The notes beneath the pieces were generated by a model. It had not been told where the DNA came from, did no database searches, and saw nothing but the letters and a program-made list of their open reading frames with translations. 64,000 nucleotides of DNA from Reticulitermes speratus (taxonomy: Eukaryota > Arthropoda > Insecta > Blattodea > Rhinotermitidae): contig JAJKFL010000013.1 in the NCBI GenBank assembly GCA_021186555.1, positions 36,546,743 through 36,610,742 on the forward strand, in the 5' to 3' direction. The position numbers and the translations under genes are program-made. Shown here in pieces: positions 11,791 through 24,600 of this stretch (positions are counted from its first letter, which is position 1; the number at the start of each line of letters is the position of its first letter).

Positions 11791-12374
11791 ATAAGTTGAC
11801 TATTCCCAAAGTCAAGCTTCCAGTCATTAAAAGAACAGACGGCCGTATGATGATGTGAGAAGGGGTGTGGGGTGTTCGAATTGCAATACTCTGAAACAGC
11901 TTAACTACCTGAACTGGGTGCCGGCCTTTTCAGTAACACTTCAAGATCCCCTTTAGCGATCTAATCTTCAACGCAATTAAATACTGAAAAGATGCCAAGC
12001 TGGCGTTAGAAGCGGCAAGGCTATAAATTAGATCCCATCTTTTTTAAATTAACAAACATGAAGGCGGTGAAACTGACGTTTATAATTTCAATTACAAAAA
12101 CTGATCACTCCTTCCAGACCGGAAGGAAAGAATGTGGCAACACGGCATCTCGACATTTTCCTAACCTAACCTGCAGCGCATTGGTGAGAACGGACTGTAT
12201 AGGATCAATAAAGAACACGGGCCCCACCCCCTCGCATCCACGTCAGTGCGCCACATTCCCTCTGTTTTCCCTTCTCTGGCCTAATTCGGTACCAACCACC
12301 TTGTTTGAAATAATTCCCAGGCTCATAAAACAACTTCATACAACTGTCTGCTCCTAGAACGTGGGAAACCATGG

Positions 12375-12475
12375 CCACTCTGCCAACAGTGAAGATGAAG
12401 GATGCAGAATCCTCGCAAACGTCGGTATTTCTCTACCAGACTACACGGTGTAACATCCCGTAACACAGCGATCGT
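12375..12475 (+). mobile_element. Hammerhead-like repeat, family Q (copy 3, degraded)
   Basis: GTGAAGATGAAGGAT...ATCCTCGCAAACGTCGGTA aligns with copy 2 but the first C of the core and the G of GAAA are changed. The CACGGTGTAACATCCCGTAA block follows. Confidence 0.55.
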
Positions 12476-12899
12476 CAACTGATACAAACATTAACTAAAT
12501 AGGAAAAGTGTATATACCCCTGTACTGCAAACTACAATCCGCAAGTGAGATTTACCTCACAGTGCTGATATCAACCTTCGGTAAAGTCTGGTAAAGATAT
12601 GTCCAAATGATAAGGCCTCACAAGTCACAGAAACCTACTGCCGCCATCTTCAGGGAAAAAGGAGAAGCCGCATGTTGGTCGAACCTCAACGCTGACGTAG
12701 CCCCCCCCCCAACCCACCACCCCCCGATACACATAATCAACATAGTGTCGGTACATTCAAACTCCCTCCAAACGAGACGACCCAAGCTGATCAGGCCCCT
12801 GTGCTTCACACTGAGGTGTGGAGACCAAAACTCAACCTCAGTAACCCGATTAGTTCGCTTATGGCCCGGCCTCTCTACCTTACACATTCATCTATTTTA

Positions 12900-12995
12900 C
12901 GCTCGGTCTCGTTTCCTGAAGACAGAGGCAGCAAGTTCCTCCGAAACGTTAGTATATACGTGCTACATTACACGGCGCCATAATCCCAGGCAGTG
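12900..12995 (+). mobile_element. Hammerhead-like repeat, family Q (copy 4)
   Basis: CTGAAGA near 12917, helix II GAGG...CCTC, GAAA, ACGTTAGTA, then TACACGGCGCCATAATCCCA. Core intact with C instead of U at the extra position. A C-rich run (12700-12725) lies upstream. Confidence 0.55.
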
Positions 12996-13699
12996 AGTAT
13001 TCAACGTAGATAATCTCTGCAACGTTATGCCCGGTAGGCCGCAACAAAATATTTTTCCTTGCGATTCATTAAGTACTCGAATTAACATCAAAAACGTACA
13101 AATAAAAATTATAGCCCTACATGACGCTGTGCCGTAAGCCCATCTTTCCTCACAAAATGGCGCAATACCTATGCAGCAAGCCTACACAGTTTTCACATAC
13201 TTTCCCTGCACCTTGACATAATGTTGTCGCAGCACACATTTAACCCTTCAATGACGCTCAGATTTAAATACCAACCACTGGCCAGGAAGAAGGGGTTTTA
13301 AATCTATAATACCCTTAAGTGCATCCACCGCCGCGTGGTGCAACGAGACCGGCAATGAAGGGTTAATGCCTTACGAAAAAAAATATTTCTGTGAAAATCT
13401 AAACGACACGCCAAAATTTTAAAGGGCTCATAATCCGCCCCACTGTTTTCCAGTTAAAACACACAGACGACAGGCGTTTCTGACGTTCATGAACTGAACA
13501 GCGCCACTCTGCTACGTCATACCAAAAACCTCGTAATAATAAAAGCATGCAAGAAAGAAAAGACAAAATCCCATGCTAAGGTATATTAATGGTAGACATG
13601 CGACAGAAATAAACTTATCGGCTAGTCGCCCAACTTACATTTAACGAAGTCATAACGACCCTTGCAAAGTACTGAACGGCACCCCATGGCATGCCTATG

Positions 13700-13952
13700 C
13701 AGGCAAAGAGGGGAGGCAGAAGCATAGTTCAAACCCTTTCACAACCTTAGCGCTAGATGGTGGGTGGGTGGTTAGCACCACGCCCCAGCAGCTTTACCCC
13801 CGAGAAAAGACCCGGTACCCATTGTACAGGGAGCTGGGTGGGCTTCGGCGCCGATCTGGACGAGCACGGAAATTCTCGCCCCCACCGGGATGCGATCCCT
13901 GAACAGTCCAGCCCGTTGCAAGTCGCTATACCGACCACACCACCCCGGCAGT
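13700..13952 (-). mobile_element. tRNA-derived SINE, family A (copy 2)
   Basis: The minus strand has the family order: tRNA-like head with GGTATAGCGACTTGCAACGG, B box GGGATCGCATCCC (one change), CACCCAGCTCCCTGTACAAT, ACCGGGTCTTTTCTCGGGG and CTAGCGCTAAGGTTG. The upstream stretch 12996-13699 shows nothing I can name. Confidence 0.85.
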
Positions 13953-14951
13953 CCATTCTTATTCCCACCATACCATAAACAGCCCACTCGCCCTTTAAAA
14001 TTCAGGTATTTTAACCACACAATAATAGCATGACGTAACCAACCACAAAGTCACTCAGCATGTACAGGCGAAATGAAAACACGGCATTATCTGCAACTGT
14101 AAGCAGAAGTCACAACACTGCGGACCGTTCCTCATATTTGGGGGTCACCACTTCCTACATCTATTCAAAGGTAATTACTAAATCTCTAATATAATTAAAG
14201 TTCAAATACGCACTCACCAACGCAATTTCATTCCAATGTATTAATTAGTGCGATCCGGAACTGGAGCATTCGTCGCATCCTAGATAACGCGAATCCAGTC
14301 CAGTTTCACAATCAGTTTTCCAAAGTCCAGTACAACATTACCCTACTATCCATGTCAGGTACTTCTACAGCGTTTGCTGCGAGATTTTCTAAGCAAAACA
14401 ATGTACACGTTCTTCGTTTTCCCCCATGTGCGCTACGAAGCCCGGCCATCCCACTTCCTTCATGTAACTGCCCTAAAATCGCACATGCTAAGTACAATTT
14501 CAAAGCTCCTACAATCCTGTCACTTCAACACCTGGCTACGGCCACATCTCTTTACACTTCTTTCCCAAACATCCCAATCTACAGTAGATTCCTTGAAGTG
14601 TCTAACCAAGCTGCACACCAGCATGGCATGAACTCCATTCAGGGATAGCCAGTAACCGCTCGTCTGGCCAAGAAATATACGGTCTTGAATGAAACACGAC
14701 AGTTGTGTTCACAAGAACCTGCACACCAATACAGAACAGCTAAAATAAAATTACACATCTCTTTTACCTGGAGGGGGAGGCAGAACGTCAATTATTAAGT
14801 GTCCATAAACAAAAGTACTTCAACGTGGGAAGAAAGAAGTAGCAAATTTAAGGCAATACATGCGGAGGAACTTGCGTCTTGTTTCGCCAGTGCAAATCTA
14901 CGTGATTCGACTGAGCATGAAGCTAAGATGAAAGGACGAGAAAACTAATCA
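13953..14951. other. No recognisable gene
   Basis: Two overlapping plus frames at 14352-14648 are proline- and serine-rich translations of pyrimidine-rich DNA with no family motif. Confidence 0.45.
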
Positions 14952-15290
14952 GGCGCGTTCGCACAGACGCGAAAACCTCTTACTAGCTTCGCCATGTCCG
15001 TCCATCCGTCCGTCTGTTCTCATGCATCAGCGCAGTTCCAACTGGACGGATTTCCATGAAGTGTGATACTGGAGACTTCTGAAACCCTGTCTAGAAACTC
15101 CAAAATTGGCTAAAATCAGACAAAAATGTCAGGCATTTTACACTAAGACCTAAGTAAGTTTTATTGTTGTCGGCGACATAAATTCACCCTAAAAGCATTT
15201 TTATACTGTTGACAGTGAGATGCAGCTGAACCAATGCACAAATAACGCATTGCTGCGTCTCCCTTGCAACAGCGGCTGCGCGAACGCGCC
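14952..15290 (+). mobile_element. Interspersed repeat E (copy 2, short subtype)
   Basis: Starts GGCGCGTTCGCACAGACGC and ends GCGCGAACGCGCC. It contains the CCGTCCATCCGTCCGTC tetranucleotide stretch and AACTGGACGGATTTCC, then TTGTCGGCGACATAAATTC, shared with the 33.6- and 57.2-kb copies. Confidence 0.8.
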
Positions 15291-15474
15291 ACAGTTCATT
15301 GTATTGCTTAAAACTCCTGGTGGGAATGCTTCCTGGAAAAAGGTAAGATGTTAAGATGTAGAAGGAATAGAGATAATGTTACTATGAGATGATAAGCACC
15401 TTTTAGGGTCATGTTCGATGGAGGATTTTGATATAAGCGGTACTGTCACGAATTATATTACAAGACACTCAACC

Positions 15475-15611
15475 ACGGGGTGTACAAATCCCGGGCGCCA
15501 GGTCGTCGTGATGCCTAATATCTGATGGTGGTCAGTATGAAATGTTCTTCAAGTTACCCCTTTGGCGATGACGTGGTTCCTATATATTTTTTTAAATTTG
15601 TGCATCCCTAT
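15475..15611. mobile_element. Small hAT-like MITE, family G (copy 1)
   Basis: GGGGTGTACAAATCCCGGGCGCCAG resembles, in shorter pieces, the 5' part of the copies at 41.7 and 51.9 kb, and the right end GTGCATCCCTA resembles their CACCCCTG end. Degraded; no clear target duplication. Confidence 0.45.
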
Positions 15612-16232
15612 AACCTATTTGAACATTTAAGATACCGTACGAGAATCGGAAGGGAATAGATGCATTACGAAGACAAGCACACAGAAGAGAGCAGAGTTTA
15701 CAGAAGTTAAATATGGTGAACACTAAATCTGTGATGAACACGAAATACATGGGTTATTACTATTATTAAATTCGTGTTCTCCCCACCCAGATGCCAAGTG
15801 GCAGCATCGATTTCAACACGAAGAGAGTTGACAAGTGTGACGTGGGTCTACCAGGCAGGGGTAATGAGGTCGAACGACAAGCAATCGACGCTATTAACGT
15901 GGCAGCCGGTTCGGGAAAGTGCATTCCAGTCTAAACATCGCACTTACTACACTGCTTCACGTCATAACCAACACGATCCACGGCGGCGAAGGCTTGTAAT
16001 TACGTCGTCTGGGTAATGACACCGTGTAGTTTGGCAGGCACATAGACACGTTACGTCTGGCGACACTCTGTGTACCTCCGAAACGCTCGTACTCACCATG
16101 CACCCGGAACAAATGGTGTCATAATCCAGACGATCACAGTAATTGCATTCGAAATTCCTCAAAACACAGACCGAATTCATTTAAGGCAACGTTAAACATA
16201 ACAATATTACAGGCTGTACTTATATATATTAG
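15612..16232. other. No recognisable feature
   Basis: Open frames of 70-80 codons overlap on opposite strands without motifs. Confidence 0.45.
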
Positions 16233-16500
16233 CGGCCGGGATGGCGTAGCAGTGTAGCTACTCGCCACGGCTGGACGGTCCGGGGATCGAAACCCGGTGG
16301 GGGAGAGTTTTCCGTGCCCGTCCAGACCGGCCCCGAGGCCCACCCAGCCTCCTGTACAATGGGTCTTTTCTCGGGGTAAAGCTGCTGGGGCGTGGTGCTG
16401 ACCACCCACCCCCATCTAGCGCCGAGGTTGCGTATGGGTTGGAGCTTTACCTCCACCTCCCCTCTGTGCTTGCATTTCATGGGGTGACCTTTACCTGTTG
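16233..16500 (+). mobile_element. tRNA-derived SINE, family A (copy 3)
   Basis: Head GGCCGGGATGGCGTAGCAG with A-box-like TGGCGTAGCAG, B box GGATCGAAACCC, then CCACCCAGCCTCCTGTACAA, TCGGGGTAAAGCTGCTGGGG, CATCTAGCGCCGAGGTTG and a CCTTTACCTGTT tail. Confidence 0.85.
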
Positions 16501-19248
16501 CTATTTATGAATTTGCCTGTGACATCACGTGAAGTTATTCATTCAGCACATTAAAACAGCCCATCAGTTAAACACAGGTTGAGCATGAAGACCAACGATA
16601 CGAGCATGAGATGGTGTAAAACAGCTCCACGCTTAGGCCACCATTACCCCCATGACAAACTCGCTAAGGATGTGAGCCTCAAAGCCGTTCTGGACACAGC
16701 GGTGATTAAAATTACTCCAATATCACTACTGAAATTTGGACCTCCAGAGACGAGCCCACTTTTATCATCATAATATTTATCAGTGTCGTCGTTCCTGAGA
16801 TAAGCGCTACGATGAGAAGGTCAACAGAAAACATAGCAATACACGATCTACGAATTTACGCATGAGCTAATGTAGCTCACTTCTCGGTTCTGCCGCCTTT
16901 AACCCCAACACAAAGAGCAGATTAGCCACTCAATACGAGTCCGAGTGGATCTTACATCCGGCCTAAATGCGGCAGCAAAGAGAAAGATCAGCAAGTGACA
17001 AAAATCGGAAGTCGGTCGTCAAGTACTGTGGTGGGACTTGATGGTTGGTGGACGAAACGTGACGTAGCGAATATAGGAACTTCCAATGATTATGAATGCA
17101 GTACTGAACTCTATGCAACTGTACAATCAAGTCCCGCGCAGAACTCACACAGCATACTTACCCACTGCACGGACCTGTAGTCTTACACGAGAAGTCCTAA
17201 AACCAAACCAAACAATCTCCATTTTTAGCCCAAACGGAGTTATGTACGCCGCTGGATTCTGCGCAGAAATTTGTACGGGGTTGTATATGTGTGTTCATTA
17301 GGGAAGCAAACAGATCAGCGCAGTTTGTAGAAGATCAAAATCAGCTGTTATAACAAAGTCAAACAACTACAGCTGTGTCAGAAGCAAACCTCTCGATCTC
17401 TACATGAACCAATCAAGGGCATGCCATACCGTCACGTGATCGTATCAGCTGTCAACCAGCCTACTAAGTTTATAAATTATGACTCTGCAGTAGAGTTCTA
17501 TAATTGTTTTGGAGGGTATTTTACGTGTTAACTGTAACCTGCATTTACCACAGTGTTTATATATTGATCCAAAATGGATACAAAATCAAGAACACGTAGG
17601 AAATCATACTGTGATACAGTACTTGTTATCACGTTTACTGTTAAGAATTAAACAGTCTGTATATTTTCCGTAAAATAAATAGGTGTACACTGTTCAGTTT
17701 ACCAAACAAAAATATTGCTCATCCTTTCGCGGTCTTCTTTTGTCACTGCCTAAATGTTACAAATTTCGTGGTAAAAATTACTGGTACGGCAGCGTTTATA
17801 TTACATGCAAAAATGCGGAATAAAAACAATTAAAAGCAGCTTCAGGAAGTTAATCCAATACACATCGGTCCCCATATTTAGACCGAACTGTTTTAAACCT
17901 AACAAGCTCCAGACACGTTGGTTTCAAAACGAGCAATCTCTAGCTTTTAACAGATATCATTATTTAGATGGAAATAATTAAATATATATTCATAACTTTT
18001 GAAAGTTCTTTGCTTTTTAAGGAAGTGAAGAGTGTCTCAAACTATAAGCAAACAAATGAGCTTCCTACCAACAGTTTCATCTGCTATGCCGAAGCGTCAC
18101 TAAAAGCCGAGTTTCATTTTAGGGGTAACATATCTATTAACAGCCTATTATTAACGTGCTTCTCACTCTGCTTTTTGTGAAAAACCTACTACTTACGTAC
18201 AATTTCTGTATAATTACGTACAGGTACGTAAAATTTATAAAACTACAAAATTCGCATCGTCGCCATGGTTTTACGTGCTGAAACGCAAACAATATTTCAC
18301 CCATAATTTGCAGGTATGTTTATAACCCATTTCAGTACAAACATTTACGGGATTTCTTAGATGTCGCAAAGAAGCCGTAATCTAGAAAAAAAATTGCCAT
18401 GCCTTTGTTTGTTACGTCAAATAACGGTGCATATTTTTCCCGTAACACATGTTCGCGCTTCGGCTATGTTGCCGTTACTGGCTGAATGAAACTAACACGT
18501 ACGCCATACGTCTCTAACAAGTTTTGTAAAAATCGGCCAGCTGGTTCAAAAATAGTAAATGGTCACACAGACTGCGTGGTGATTTCATATACTTTTTCTA
18601 TGTATTAAAGATGAAAGTAGGTCATAAACACTCTCAATGAAAGAGAGAAGCTTTGTTTTTACTATGCAGGGACTCCTTTTACTAAGTGACCGATGGGGGC
18701 GGAAGAAGCAACACCTGAGAAGCCCTGTGTCACTTCACTAAACGCTGGCTTCCGTCTCACAAAAGCTATTAAGTAGACAACGTTTGTATAACGGAACCTG
18801 TTCCAACTAAGGCACGACGGGAAGAATCTCCTTTCTCAAGAGAAAACATATTTCTAAACCCCCCTGCTAATCTCCAGATGACCTCTGACAGGCCCTCAGA
18901 TGGCTCGCGCGTGCTAAACATAGAACAGGTCCGTGCGTGGCGCGTGCCGACGCTGCAACCTATCAGCTGTGTAATACACCCTCGCCCCAACGCTTCCCAT
19001 TGCGAAGTGCCAACAGCTACATTAACGCTCTTTCACGACATTTCAACTTCTCGCGTCGTCTTCCTGGGTTGTCTTACAGAATCAATCATTCCGACATCCG
19101 TAAAATGCGTACCTGCAAAATCACACTCTCAAAACACGATATGTACTCGCAGCAATTTGGATCTGTAGTTTCAAAGAAAAATGGCAGAATGTGAAGTCGA
19201 AGACAAATACAGCCCCACAGGAGCACTGACGCAACGGATCAAATGGAT
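16501..19248. other. 2.7 kb with no recognisable feature
   Basis: AT-rich, no SINE, LINE or ribozyme motif seen, and no coding frame with a known domain. I see no splice-bounded exon that I could defend. Confidence 0.45.
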
Positions 19249-19339
19249 ACTTGATGTCGCACATCTTCCGTGCAACAGTCTTGTGCATAAAAATTTACCA
19301 CCAACTAACTGCACAATGTTTTATATTTATTATACAAAG

Positions 19340-19385
19340 CTCCTACATGTTTCGGCCGTATATCCTGGCCATCTACAGGGAGCTA
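19340..19385 (-). ncRNA. Degraded hammerhead-like motif (P4, left arm)
   Basis: Minus strand CTGTAGA (expected CTGANGA), U, helix II GGCC...GGCC, GAAA, ACATGT, A. The A at core position 6 is replaced, so cleavage is unlikely. Confidence 0.5.
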
Positions 19386-19445
19386 CAAGTTTGGTCGACG
19401 TGTACAGCGTATATGGCGCCATACACACTGTACACGTCGACCAAA

Positions 19446-19490
19446 CTTGTCGCTCCCTGAAGATGGCCAGGATATAGGACCGAAGGATGT
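19446..19490 (+). ncRNA. Degraded hammerhead-like motif (P4, right arm)
   Basis: CTGAAGA, U, helix II GGCC...GGACC, then GAAGGATGTA in place of GAAACATGTA. Core and helix III are changed. Confidence 0.5.
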
Positions 19491-19824
19491 AGGAGCTTTG
19501 TATACTAAATATAAAACACTGCGCAGCTAGTTGGTTGTAAAACTGTGTGGATCAAATGGATGTTATTAGACCTAAATGTCTAGCACATTCATGTGCGAGC
19601 CCAATCCTTCCTGCTGTTGGTACTATGACATTGGTGTCTCAACATCGGCAGTAGATGGACCTGGGTGGTAGGCCTCACGCTGCGGCCGTCTTGCCAATCA
19701 CGGAATCCATTAGGTGCCCACAGGATAGGGGACATTTGGTAAACAACAGAATAACGACGCCCCTGAGAAATCAGCGCCTCATAATTCGAAACGCGACACT
19801 TGTCAGCTATAGCAAATGTACACG

Positions 19825-19900
19825 TTATCTACCCTGAAGATGGACGCAGGTCCTCTAAGACGTTTGTAGCCACGTATCAGACTATAGGGCGTCAACCCTG
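19825..19900 (+). mobile_element. Hammerhead-like repeat, family Q (copy 5, degraded)
   Basis: CCCTGAAGATGGAC...GTCC followed by AAGACGTTTGTA instead of GAAACGT-GTA, then a block like the other Q copies ending GGGCGTCAACCC. Confidence 0.45.
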
Positions 19901-22054
19901 AAGTCCAATTTTGAGATATACGTTCGTTAATCCCGATCGCTAAGAACTGACACAATTACAAATTTCATGGAATTTACACGATACGAAAGAAACGTAATGT
20001 TGTAGGCAGCAGTGGCTTCCAAGGACATCATGCTACTACAACGCTACAGTACACTAAACATAATCTGTCTTGATCGATCGCTGGCTATTAAATTATTCTG
20101 CGACACTACGCACGACCCCTCAATCGAGTACGAGGTGTTACAACTGTGCCAACCAACCCGTTCCAGATCTGTTTTCTTCCATGCACATCCACACCCGACC
20201 AACAGGCAAGAGTTGCATGTGATCGAAAGTCCACAATTCATAACATTTCGTTCCTTACCGAGTAACATCAGAGTTGCACTGCGTTGTTCCTTTAAGGCAC
20301 ATACATTCCGACTTATATACAACGTGCACTGTGCACAATTTTTAACAGTTCGTCGGTAATATAATGCCTGAAGTTCTCTCCTACTGCACCGAGCATTACG
20401 GGTACCATAAAAAATAATTAATACTTTTATGATTTCATAATTTACCGAGTTCAGATCTTGTACATGTTTCTAGAGACCACTAACCGATTAACACTCGATT
20501 ATCACGGTGGTAGTTCCTTCTATATTAACTACTTGTATTTCCCAATTTTCATTAATGGCAATCTCCTCTGTTTTCATCAATTCCTTCTCAGAAATTGTTT
20601 TTAACAAAAAAAGCTAATGTTACAAATTGATAGTGCTGCCTCTACTGGAACCTCTGGAAAGTACAGGACCTCTGATGGTGGCAGCAGATGATCGTACGAG
20701 GCTTGCAACGAGCAATGGATAGCAGCCGCAGCTACTAGCTTTAGAAAAACTATGCTTATACCAAGGATTCAGTTATGTCCATCAGATCCTACCATTTCCT
20801 TCAAACTTCGTTGAAGACGATTTCCGATCTCGATCGCGTTTGCTATGATAAACATTAAGACTCAATGGAAGATGCTTAAACGTCTTGGAGTATATCCACC
20901 ATCGCCTGTTTTTTCCGTGGCCAACTCTATGTGGCATTTTCCCGATCCTCTTCCATTTGGCTACGTCGCTGTTGCAATTACTGAAGGGCACCGACAACGT
21001 ACATAAACGACAGCTTAGTAACATCATATATTTTATACCGAGAAGTGCTTTAAAATTTCAAATATATAACAAATATTTGTTAATTAAATACTTTATTTTC
21101 TACCTGTGAAATATTCGCACGCAAACAACTAGTATGCTTCATTTGTACAGCTTACTATTTTTCTACAGGCAACATCTCAATCCGTGTCCAACAACCTTTT
21201 ATTCAGGAATTCAATCATCCATCTCCTTGATTCTGGGCAGCTGAACAACGCACGTCTGACATCTTCCTACCTTAACATAAGGGACAACTTCCTGCTAACT
21301 ACCATGCTATGCGGCTCCCTTCCTCCCTGGAATAACATTCCTTACACAACTTCTTGTACCAACTAAAATTTGTCTCCACACTGTGCTAATGAACGCTCTC
21401 ACGACATTTCAGTAAACATGTTCCGCCTTTCCATATGATTACATCTATCTGTTACCAGTTTAATTATTTCTCTTAAATTACACTCCAGCTGATTCAACCA
21501 TACACATGTTAATCCAATACTGGGATTCCATAAATAAAACAAACATTAACTGTACATGCATTAGAAACTGGAAAATACGAAATTAAATCTCCTACGATTC
21601 CGAATTTACATCGCGCTTTCCATGCGCTCAGCCTGTTGGAATATGTCTCCAGCCCTAGTCTGTTTCCGAAATGCACTGTACAAATGCTTTGCTGGAGGCA
21701 TGGATAAAACAAAATCAAACCGGCACGTATAAACGATTCACGTGTCTTCTGGTTTAGAGGGTCGGGACTGGCAATGATCAATGGGCCTGATAGGCGGAAT
21801 TCTTTCTTCATGTCCACAAATAATTCAGCACGTAAACTATGTGCTCATACAAACAAAAAGTGGGACCGAATTTTTGCCGGGAAAGGACTACCTAAATTAA
21901 TCGTGTCGTGTTTTTCCCAACCCGCGAGATCCAAAACTTGGTCCTTTCTACCTGCAGATGAAGTCTGTAATCCACCGTTCAAGCATTATTCATAAACACT
22001 ACAGGCATAAGAAAGGTGTTTCTGAACGAAATATGTCGTTTTTGGCGCGGCATT
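19901..22054. other. 2.1 kb with no recognisable feature
   Basis: Open frames up to 115 codons (20012-20359) lie opposite others and carry no known motif. Confidence 0.45.
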
Positions 22055-22180
22055 CTTAACCTCGGCCACTACCTCCAGTGAGGCCGCTTTACTCGCGAAA
22101 GAAAGTCACCGGTATCCACAACATTAGGAAAGTGGCTGGGCTCTGGAGCTGGTATGGACAACTAAACTAAGTCACTAGAA
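22055..22180 (-). mobile_element. SINE A fragment (degraded)
   Basis: Reverse-strand remnants in family order: CCTCGGCCACTACCTCCAGT, CGAAAGAAAGTCACCGGTA and AGTGGCTGGGCTCTGGAGCT. The tRNA-like head is not recognisable. Confidence 0.5.
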
Positions 22181-22495
22181 TGAAGGCGCCACCCGGCTCA
22201 ACATCATACATTTTGGGCAACACGTTTCACACACAACACCACCCCCCCAACATAAAATTCGCTACATGCTCCTAAAACTACGATTTATCAAACATTTCTT
22301 CAGTGACTGTGGTAAAGAGAAGGCGGCACTGATTTGTTATGACAGCCGACAGCCCAAACACACACCGGCCGCCAGTCAACACTAAGCCTTGGGATCTAGC
22401 CGGATAAACACGCGAAAAAAAAACGTTGCAAGTGGTGTCACCTATTAACAAAAACAGGACACCCAATGAACTTGACCTTTGTACGAGTTTTAAAG

Positions 22496-22741
22496 GGGGC
22501 ACGCGGTGGCGCAGTTGGTTGAGGCAATTCGATTCCCGATGGTGACATAATCCTTTCGGTCGCACTATGGCCCTGGGATCGACTCAGCCTCTAACAGAAA
22601 TGAGTACCACGAGTATTTTGCTGGAGGGTAAAAGCGGCCGATGCGTAGGGCTGACAACCTTACCACCTTCATGTGCCGACTGTCTAGAAATCTGGGAGCT
22701 TCAACCTCCTGTCCAGGCCTGTAATGGGATTGCTTTACCTT
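22496..22741 (+). mobile_element. tRNA-derived SINE, family C (copy 2)
   Basis: A box TGGCGCAGTTGG and a partial B box (CAATTCGATTCCC) are fused by an internal deletion of about 30 bp in the tRNA region. The body matches copy 1. Exact 14-bp direct repeats TACGAGTTTTAAAG at 22482-22495 and 22742-22755 define the insertion and suggest it is fairly recent. Confidence 0.9.
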
Positions 22742-22798
22742 TACGAGTTTTAAAGAGGCCGGCCAGACAAATATGTCACACAGTTGTCATTCTTCATA

Positions 22799-23531
22799 CA
22801 GGCATACCCCGATTTACGACACTTCGTTTACGACACCTCGCACTTACGACGCTTTTCAATTGCCACCGTGCCCCTTACTTGAGGCGCTTGCTTCGCAGTT
22901 ACGACACCTTAGGGACATGACGCTACTTCTCGCATCGGATTCCACCACTTGGCGTCGCTGTCGTCAGTTCGATTACAAACATGTTTCGCTTTGTATCTCT
23001 GTGATACGCTCTGTGATTAAGTGAATATTATTAAACTGTTTACATTATAACTTTTATTTTACTGTTTTTGTTGTGATTAAAATTTAAAAAAAAATCATAA
23101 TATCCGTCATTTTGAAATGGGCATGGCTCTTTTAGAGAAGCATGAAAGGGATTTGGAAAGAAGCTCTAAAGTTAATTCTGGCATTGTAAAGCAGTATGCC
23201 TGTTATACAGAAATTTATACAGAGAAAAAAAGGCAGTCTAGCATGCAAACCTCTTTAGACAGATACTTCAAAAAAAAGACCAGCACCCACTGAAACTCCT
23301 GCTCGACCCTCAACATCCACTGGAAGTCGTGCTCGACCATCAACTTCTACCCAAAGCCCTACTCCTTCTATTGATGTTTCAAAAAGTCCTTCTAAATCAC
23401 CAGCACGAAAGCGTTTGGTCCTTGATGACTCTACTACTTATGAAGAGTGCATGCATCGATAAGTGAAAAAAATGCATTTCTTCGAGTTGCGACGATTTTC
23501 GAGTTACAACAGTGGTCTGGAACCTAACCTG
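22799..23531 (+). mobile_element. Tigger/pogo-type DNA transposon, internally deleted
   Basis: The left end after a TA is CAGGCATACCCCGATTTACG followed by TTACGACACCTCGC-type repeats; the right end is ACAACAGTGGTCTGGAACC to AACCTG. The C-terminal end of a Tigger transposase remains: 23117-23293 reads EKHERDLERSSK, YTEIYTEKK and SLDRYFKK before a stop. One base off, 23280-23462 reads a Ser/Pro-rich tail ending RKRLVLDDS and EECMHR, so at least one frameshift is present. The DNA-binding and DDE domains are missing. Not autonomous. Confidence 0.75.
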
Positions 23532-24429
23532 TCGACAGCTTCCGTTCAGTCCACTGTGGTATACCAAACCTAATCGCTGGACTCAATCATTGGCCAGTGC
23601 CTTCCGGCTTCCTCATAACCGACTCCAAAAATCCATCTTCATGTCAAGATTTCAAGCTTTCATATTAATCACTTGTTTATGATTTAAAGACGCATTTAAT
23701 AGCTGAGTTTAAGCAGCGTAGAAAATATGATTCGGGAACAGTGAATTGAAAAATGTGCAGAAGGAACGTATCTTATTTCAGCATTTGTCTAGAGTAATGA
23801 CGTCGGGACAGCCCGTCTCAGGAGATAAAAAGCCAGGACTTTCTCGAAGGAAATAAGACTCGTAATCACTCCATTCCTCCATTTGATCTTCAAGGGTATC
23901 TTCCATATATTTCTTGGTTTTCAGAATGAACCTTTTCTACAGCTAACTACCAGAATCTCGTATACGTTTGTGCGAATGGAACGTGTTCAAGGCTTCCTAC
24001 ATCTTATCTGCTTGACTTCAAGACACTCATAAACCCAAAGCAAAAAATGTGGGGGTGTAATACAAAACTGATAGCGCAGCTACATTACATGTACGTATGA
24101 CACAAATGAAATACAATCAGCCTTCCCGGGTCCCCTCAAACGTCGACTGCGACAGCCTTAAAACGGACGTGCATAGAGGCTTGGTATGATTCAGAGAACA
24201 GCTATCACTACCGCGTTCACAATGCGGACATTTTCTGTGGAGGAAATGAATGACTCAATATCACGACTTCTTTACGGCGTCAAAGGGTTCAGGAAGTATC
24301 CTGTTTCAAAAATAATCGCAATAACGAAAGCGAAACTGAGCACATGTGACACGGAAACGACTAAGGGTAAAGATACAACGGTCTCTGCGTACGTCATGAA
24401 GGCATATGTGGAAATCAAGCATAGTTTCA
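23532..24429. other. No recognisable feature
   Basis: No repeat family or gene recognised. A 144-codon plus frame begins at 24186 but runs into the SINE A fragment. Confidence 0.45.
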
Positions 24430-24600
24430 TACTAACCTCTGCAGTAGATGGGGTTTGGTCAGCTTCACGCCCCGACCGCGTTGCCCTTGGTAAAAAAAAA
24501 GCCCCCGGGTACCCAATAGAGGCCGTGTGGGCCCTAGAGCTTGCGTCGACGCTCTGGAGAAGAGAAAATCTCTTACTCCTGCCGGGAACCAAAGGATGCA
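24430..24600 (-). mobile_element. SINE A fragment (degraded)
   Basis: Reverse-strand order AGTAGATGGGGTTTGGTCAG, CACGCCCCGACCGCGTTGCC, GGGTACCCAATAGAGGC and GGGCCCTAGAGC matches the 3' half of SINE A. Its complement explains the long frames on both strands here. Confidence 0.55.

Larger units (their letters stand above)
19249..19548. mobile_element. Palindromic hammerhead-like element (P4)
   Basis: Flanked by an exact 13-bp direct repeat GGATCAAATGGAT at 19236-19248 and 19549-19561. The core is a palindrome, 19294-19541, centred on GGCGCC with no spacer. Arms begin CCAACTAACTGCACAAT. CCGTGCA at 19268-19274, the complement of TGCACGG, lies 19 nt from the left duplication, so this copy is reversed relative to the others. 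Confidence 0.75.
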
